Origin: Oscillospiraceae bacterium
GTDB taxonomy: Bacteria; Bacillota; Clostridia; Oscillospirales; Oscillospiraceae
Reading direction: 5' to 3'
Assembly (NCBI GenBank): GCA_022794215.1
Contig: JAAWEH010000025.1
Location: 1-64,000 of the forward strand
DNA: 64,000 nt
Made by a program: the position numbers and the translations under genes. The notes under the pieces were generated by a model. That model saw nothing but the letters and a program-made list of their open reading frames with translations. It was not told the DNA's origin and did not search any database. Positions 60,424 to 64,000 of this stretch are shown here, in pieces; the first letter of the stretch is position 1, and each line of letters opens with the position of its first letter.

Positions 60424-61560
60424 TTACTTCACCATAAAAAACTCCCGCAAGAGCTCCCGATAGATCCCAAACACAGTCAGCCGAGGCACCTCCTCCGCAG
60501 CCACAATGGGAATCGTCTGTCGAACCTCCCCGGCCACAGTCACCGTCACCTCTCCCAGCTTCTGCCCCGCCGCCACCGGCGCCTCCACGTCAGGGGCCAG
60601 GGACACGGTGGTTTCCACTTCATTGATCTGCGCCTTTTCCACCAAAATCCGCCCGCTATCCGCCAAAATCGGCTGGACAAACCCCCGCTCTCCCAGCAGC
60701 ACCTCCACCGGCGCCAGCGCCTGGGCGGGCTTCACGTCCAAAACGGTATAGTTGGCAAAGCCAAAATCCAGCATACTCTTGGCCGTGGCCGTTCTGGTGT
60801 CCTTGGTGGGCGACTTCATAATGGCCGCGATCAGCTCCATCCCGTCCCGCTCGGCGGTGGCCGAGATGCAGAACTGCGCCGCGTCGGTGGATCCCGTTTT
60901 CAGCCCGGTAGCCCCGTCGTAAAATCGAATGAGCTTATTGGTGTTGGCCAGCTGAAACGCCCCATCCCGAAGGCTGTCCATCCAGATGGTGGTATACTCC
61001 CGGATCTGGGGATGGTTCCGGATCAGCTCCCGGCTCATGACCGCAATGTCATAAGCCGAGGTCAAATGCCCCGGCGCCGGCAGCCCCGTGCAGTTCATAA
61101 AGGTGGTGTCCTCCATCCCCAGCTCGTGAGCCCGCTGGTTCATCCGCTCCACAAAGGCGCTCTCGCTGCCCGAGAGCCGCTCGGCCAGCGCCACGGCCGC
61201 ATCATTGCCCGAGGCCACCGCAACCGCCTTGAGAAGGTCGTGGACGCTCATGACCTCCCCCTCCTTCAAATAGACCTGGGATCCGCCCATGGAGGCCGCC
61301 CGCGCCGAAACCTGAACCGTATCCTCCACCGACAGGGTTCCAGCCTGGATCGCCTCCATGGTCAGCAGCAGAGTCATCACCTTGGTCACGCTGGCCGGCT
61401 CCAATTTGTCATGGGGATTCAGCGCATAGAGCACCTCCCCCGTCTCCTTTTCCATCAGCACGGCGGCCCCCGCCGTCACCTCCGGAGCCCCGGCCACCTC
61501 AGCGTGGGCGGGGAGAATGCAAAAACCGGCGACCAATAAGGCCGCAAGCCATTTTTTCAT
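60424..61560 (-). CDS. D-alanyl-D-alanine carboxypeptidase (second copy)
   Basis: The 378-residue exported enzyme trims peptidoglycan side chains. It has a signal peptide (about 1-21), the SxxK motif in LEPASVTKVM, SGN in VASGNDAAVA, KTG in GLKTGSTDA and a C-terminal beta domain with an amphipathic end that could hold the membrane. It resembles DacF/DacB. The first copy (4145-5542) has a full membrane helix instead. GGGAGGAAGG precedes the ATG at 61560. Confidence 0.93.
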   Translation of the reverse strand: MKKWLAALLVAGFCILPAHAEVAGAPEVTAGAAVLMEKETGEVLYALNPHDKLEPASVTKVMTLLLTMEAIQAGTLSVEDTVQVSARAASMGGSQVYLKEGEVMSVHDLLKAVAVASGNDAAVALAERLSGSESAFVERMNQRAHELGMEDTTFMNCTGLPAPGHLTSAYDIAVMSRELIRNHPQIREYTTIWMDSLRDGAFQLANTNKLIRFYDGATGLKTGSTDAAQFCISATAERDGMELIAAIMKSPTKDTRTATAKSMLDFGFANYTVLDVKPAQALAPVEVLLGERGFVQPILADSGRILVEKAQINEVETTVSLAPDVEAPVAAGQKLGEVTVTVAGEVRQTIPIVAAEEVPRLTVFGIYRELLREFFMVK

Positions 61561-61688
61561 GATCCTTCCTCCCGTTTTCAAAATCTGCCTTTAAGATATG
61601 GAGTTTTTCTTCTCCTATTCCAGGCGGATTTTGGAGCCCTTCCTTTTTCAACACTTTGTGGAAAATGCCGACAAATTCCCTCTTTACA

Positions 61689-61727
61689 TTTTCGCATTAG
61701 CGTGTTACTATACTAAAGTATTCGACA
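61689..61727 (+). promoter_or_regulatory. Possible promoter with 0A-box-like site before the amino-acid importer
   Basis: TTTACA (61684-61689) and TACTAT sit 17 bases apart, though TATACT with a longer spacer is an alternative. TTCGACA (61721-61727), the complement of the Spo0A consensus TGTCGAA, lies at the expected start site. A seven-base match is expected several times by chance in a window this long. Confidence 0.35.
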
Positions 61728-61752
61728 GAATCGCAAAAGGAGGATCTCTGCA

Positions 61753-62541
61753 ATGAAAAAATATATTTCTCTTGCCCTATCCCTCACCCTGGCCCTGTCC
61801 CTCACTTCCTGCGCCGCCGGGAAGAACGGGGAAAGCGACGCCGACTACGTCAAAAAGCAAGGCAAGCTGGTGGTTGGCATCACCGAGTTTGAGCCCATGG
61901 ACTACACCGATGCAAGCGGCGAGTGGATCGGCTTCGACGCCGACCTTGCCAAAGCCTTTGCCGAAAGCCTTGGCGTCACCGCCCAGTTCCAGGTCATCGA
62001 CTGGGACAACAAGATCTCCGAGCTGGAGGGCAAGACCATCGACGTGGTGTGGAACGGCATGACCCTCACCGACGACGTGAAGGCCGCCATGGAGTGCTCC
62101 AACCCCTACTTCAATAACGCCCAGGTGGTCATCGTCCCCGCGGACAAGGCCGCCGACTACCAGAGCGTGGACAGCGTCAAAACCCTGAACTTCGCCGTGG
62201 AAAACGGCTCCGCCGGCATGGAGCAGGTGGAGGCCCTGGGCGCCTCCTACACCCCGGTGCAGGATCAGGCCACCGCCCTGCTGGAGGTCTCCTCCGGCAC
62301 CGCCGACGCCGCCGTCATCGACTACCTGATGGCCGCCGCCACCGTGGGCGAGGGCACCAGCTATGCCGATTTGACCTACACCGTGGAACTAAACTCCGAG
62401 GAGTACGGCGTGGGCTTCCGGAAGGGCAGCGATCTGGCCGCCGCCCTCAACGACTTCTTTAAGAGCGCCTATGCCGACGGCACCATGCAGCAGATCGCCG
62501 ACACCTACGGCATCGGCGACAAGCTCATCGAGCAAAAATAA
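61753..62541 (+). CDS. Amino-acid ABC importer substrate-binding lipoprotein
   Basis: The 262-residue lipoprotein has a signal peptide with lipobox LTSCAAG (Cys at about 20) and the family-3 binding fold: KLVVGITEFEPMDYTDASGE, GFDADLAKAFAESLGV, DVVWNGMTLTDDVKAAM and the closing EYGVGFRKGSDLAAALN. It binds a polar amino acid, not further defined. It is the first gene of an importer operon. Confidence 0.93.
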   Translation: MKKYISLALSLTLALSLTSCAAGKNGESDADYVKKQGKLVVGITEFEPMDYTDASGEWIGFDADLAKAFAESLGVTAQFQVIDWDNKISELEGKTIDVVWNGMTLTDDVKAAMECSNPYFNNAQVVIVPADKAADYQSVDSVKTLNFAVENGSAGMEQVEALGASYTPVQDQATALLEVSSGTADAAVIDYLMAAATVGEGTSYADLTYTVELNSEEYGVGFRKGSDLAAALNDFFKSAYADGTMQQIADTYGIGDKLIEQK

Positions 62542-62552
62542 GAAGGGCGGAG

Positions 62553-62670
62553 AACAGGTCAGCAAAAGGACTAAGACCCAAAGCGGAGCGGATGCACCAG
62601 AGGGGCCGCAGGCCCTGAGGGGCGGCAGGCGAAGTCGAAGGGGCTTAGACCTTTTGCGTTCTGACCTGTT
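62553..62670. repeat. Long imperfect stem-loop between binding-protein and permease genes
   Basis: AACAGGTCAG (62553-62562) pairs with CTGACCTGTT (62661-62670). Further in, AAAAGG and CTAAG (62564-62575) pair with CTTAG and CCTTTT (62644-62655). A GC-rich inner loop completes it. No T-tract follows. It may be a mRNA-stabilising element or a small mobile repeat. Confidence 0.7.
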
Positions 62671-62718
62671 TGCAGCCTGACATAGCTTTTTATCAAGAAA
62701 AAGAGGAGATAATCCCCC

Positions 62719-63387
62719 ATGTTCCTCACCGTTGTCGGCGCCCTGAACCAGGGCTTTCTGCAAACCCTGAAGCTCTTCACCGTCACCCTTTTGGGGGCCA
62801 TTCCCCTGGGGCTGGTGGTCTCCTTCGGCTCCATGAGCCGCTTTACCCCCCTGCGCTGGCTCACCCGGGCTCTCATCTGGGTCATCCGGGGCACCCCCCT
62901 CATGCTCCAGCTCATTATCCTTTATTATATCCCCGGCAAGCTGCTGGGCTTCTCCCCTTGGGGCACCGGGGAATCGGGCCGCTTCCTGGCCTCGGCCATC
63001 GCTTTCATCATCAACTATGCCTGCTACTTTTCCGAGATCTACCGGGGCGGGATCCAGGGCGTCCCCGCCGGCCAGCAGGAGGCCGGCCTGGTGCTGGGCA
63101 TGACCCGGCGGGAGATCTTTTTCAAAATCACCCTCCTGCAAATGATCAAGCGCATCGTCCCTCCCATGTCCAACGAAGTCATCACCCTGGTAAAAGACAC
63201 CTCTCTGGCCCGGATCATCTCCTTTCAGGAGGTCATCTGGGCGGGTCAGGCCTTCCTAAAGACCTCCCATGGCTACTCCGGCCTTCTCTGGCCCCTTTTC
63301 TTCACCGGCGTCTATTACCTTGTGTTCAACGGGGTGGTCACCCTTCTTCTCTCCCGGCTGGAGCGCCGGCTGGATTACTTCAAATAA
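62719..63387 (+). CDS. Amino-acid ABC importer permease
   Basis: This 222-residue permease of the HisMQ family has about five helices and the EAA loop EAGLVLGMTRREIFFKITL. GGVIRGTPLMLQLIIL-like IRGTPLMLQLII is the typical N-terminal half motif. It is followed 12 bases later by the ATPase gene. Confidence 0.93.
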   Translation: MFLTVVGALNQGFLQTLKLFTVTLLGAIPLGLVVSFGSMSRFTPLRWLTRALIWVIRGTPLMLQLIILYYIPGKLLGFSPWGTGESGRFLASAIAFIINYACYFSEIYRGGIQGVPAGQQEAGLVLGMTRREIFFKITLLQMIKRIVPPMSNEVITLVKDTSLARIISFQEVIWAGQAFLKTSHGYSGLLWPLFFTGVYYLVFNGVVTLLLSRLERRLDYFK

Positions 63388-63399
63388 GGGGGCGTTCAT

Positions 63400-64000
63400 A
63401 TGCCGGTTCTGGAAGTACAACACCTGGAAAAACACTTTGGCCAAACCAAAGTGCTGGAAGATATCTCCTTCTCCCTGGATCAGGGCAAGGCCCTGGCCGT
63501 CATCGGCTCCTCCGGCAGCGGTAAAACCACCCTTCTGCGGTGCCTGAATTTCCTGGAAACCCCCGACCGGGGCCGGATCCTGGTGAAGGGCGAGCCCCTC
63601 TTTGACGCCCAGGATACCTCCGCCCTCAGCGAGGAGGCCATCCGGCAAAAGCGGCTCCACTTCGGACTGGTTTTCCAAAATTTTAACCTGTTCCCCCAGT
63701 ATACCGCCCTGGAAAACGTGGTTCTGGCGGTGAAGCTGCGTCAGCCCGATAAGTCCAAGTGGACGGGCATTGAGGCCCAGGGTCTGGAGCTCCTCTCCCG
63801 CATGGGCCTTTCCGACCGCTCCGGCCACTATCCCCACCAGCTCTCCGGCGGCCAGCAGCAGCGGGTGGCCATCGCCCGGGCCCTGGCCCTTCAGCCCGAT
63901 GTGCTGTGCTTTGACGAGCCCACCTCCGCCCTGGATCCGGAGCTCACCGGGGAGGTGCTGAAGGTCATCCGCTCCCTGGCAGAGCAGAACACCACCATGA
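63400..64000 (+). CDS. Amino-acid ABC importer ATP-binding protein (cut by window edge)
   Basis: The visible 200 residues carry Walker [17 protein letters not shown]-loop [11 protein letters not shown], signature [16 protein letters not shown] and Walker [15 protein letters not shown]. The protein belongs to the GlnQ/HisP group and would normally be about 240-250 residues, so the last 40-50 lie beyond the window. It completes the binding-protein, permease and ATPase operon. Confidence 0.94.
   Translation, partial: MPVLEVQHLEKHFGQTKVLEDISFSLDQGKALAVIGSSGSGKTTLLRCLNFLETPDRGRILVKGEPLFDAQDTSALSEEAIRQKRLHFGLVFQNFNLFPQYTALENVVLAVKLRQPDKSKWTGIEAQGLELLSRMGLSDRSGHYPHQLSGGQQQRVAIARALALQPDVLCFDEPTSALDPELTGEVLKVIRSLAEQNTTM

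Overview
The window looks like chromosome from a GC-rich, anaerobic, spore-forming member of the class Clostridia, most likely the Oscillospiraceae/Ruminococcaceae group (Flavonifractor- or Lawsonibacter-like). This rests on Spo0A, SpoIVB, YlbJ, a SpoVB-type flippase, two DacF-type carboxypeptidases, a group-B-like [FeFe] hydrogenase, oxygen-sensitive two-subunit serine dehydratase, DegV, Gram-positive lipoproteins and no outer-membrane genes. Genus is inference. Several genes start with TTG or GTG behind a good Shine-Dalgarno sequence.

Layout. 0.6-4.1 kb (minus): a ComEA-like protein, an OmpR-type regulator, its kinase and a GerMN lipoprotein. 4.1-9.5 kb: dacF, a flavin reductase/HxlR divergent pair, ogt, a TSCPD protein, then spoIVB-spo0A. 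9.9-18.8 kb: a Bax-inhibitor-like protein, a CtpE-like P-type ATPase, glucokinase, a phosphopantetheinyl transferase and a second two-component pair. 18.8-33.7 kb is a nucleotide region: a ROK repressor, an N-carbamoyl-amino-acid-type hydrolase, pyrC, pyrK and pyrD (minus); a seven-gene nucleoside uptake and cleavage operon (plus); then pyrE and pyrF (minus) behind what looks like a translation-coupled, UTP-sensing attenuator. 34-43.4 kb: DegV, TetR, YlbJ, a small Cys protein, hydrogenase, a DUF4397 protein, a P-loop ATPase, a DUF554 protein and the flippase. 43.4-49.6 kb: a complete N-acetylglucosamine PTS and catabolic cluster. 49.7-53.7 kb: an epimerase, a cation exchanger behind a yybP-ykoY (manganese) riboswitch, and serine dehydratase. 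53.8-60.2 kb: a second BMP-type nucleoside importer divergent from a nucleoside phosphorylase. 60.4-64 kb: a second D,D-carboxypeptidase and an amino-acid ABC importer cut by the window edge.

How the genes work together. Two BMP/ABC importers bring in nucleosides, and two phosphorylases and two hydrolases split them. PyrE/PyrF finish UMP synthesis under apparent attenuation. The separate ROK-hydrolase-pyrC-pyrK-pyrD block could run de novo synthesis, or in reverse could degrade orotate to aspartate, CO2 and ammonia. The amino-sugar cluster carries its own EI, HPr, EIIA and EIICB plus NagA and NagB, giving GlcNAc to fructose-6-phosphate. Its HPr has Arg instead of the regulatory Ser46.

Non-coding signals are plentiful: many sigma-A promoters with 17- or 18-base spacers, about 15 intrinsic terminators, a ROK-type operator palindrome, stem-loops between binding-protein and transporter genes, and a dispersed intergenic repeat seen three or four times. 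No tRNA, rRNA, CRISPR array, intact insertion sequence or prophage was recognised.
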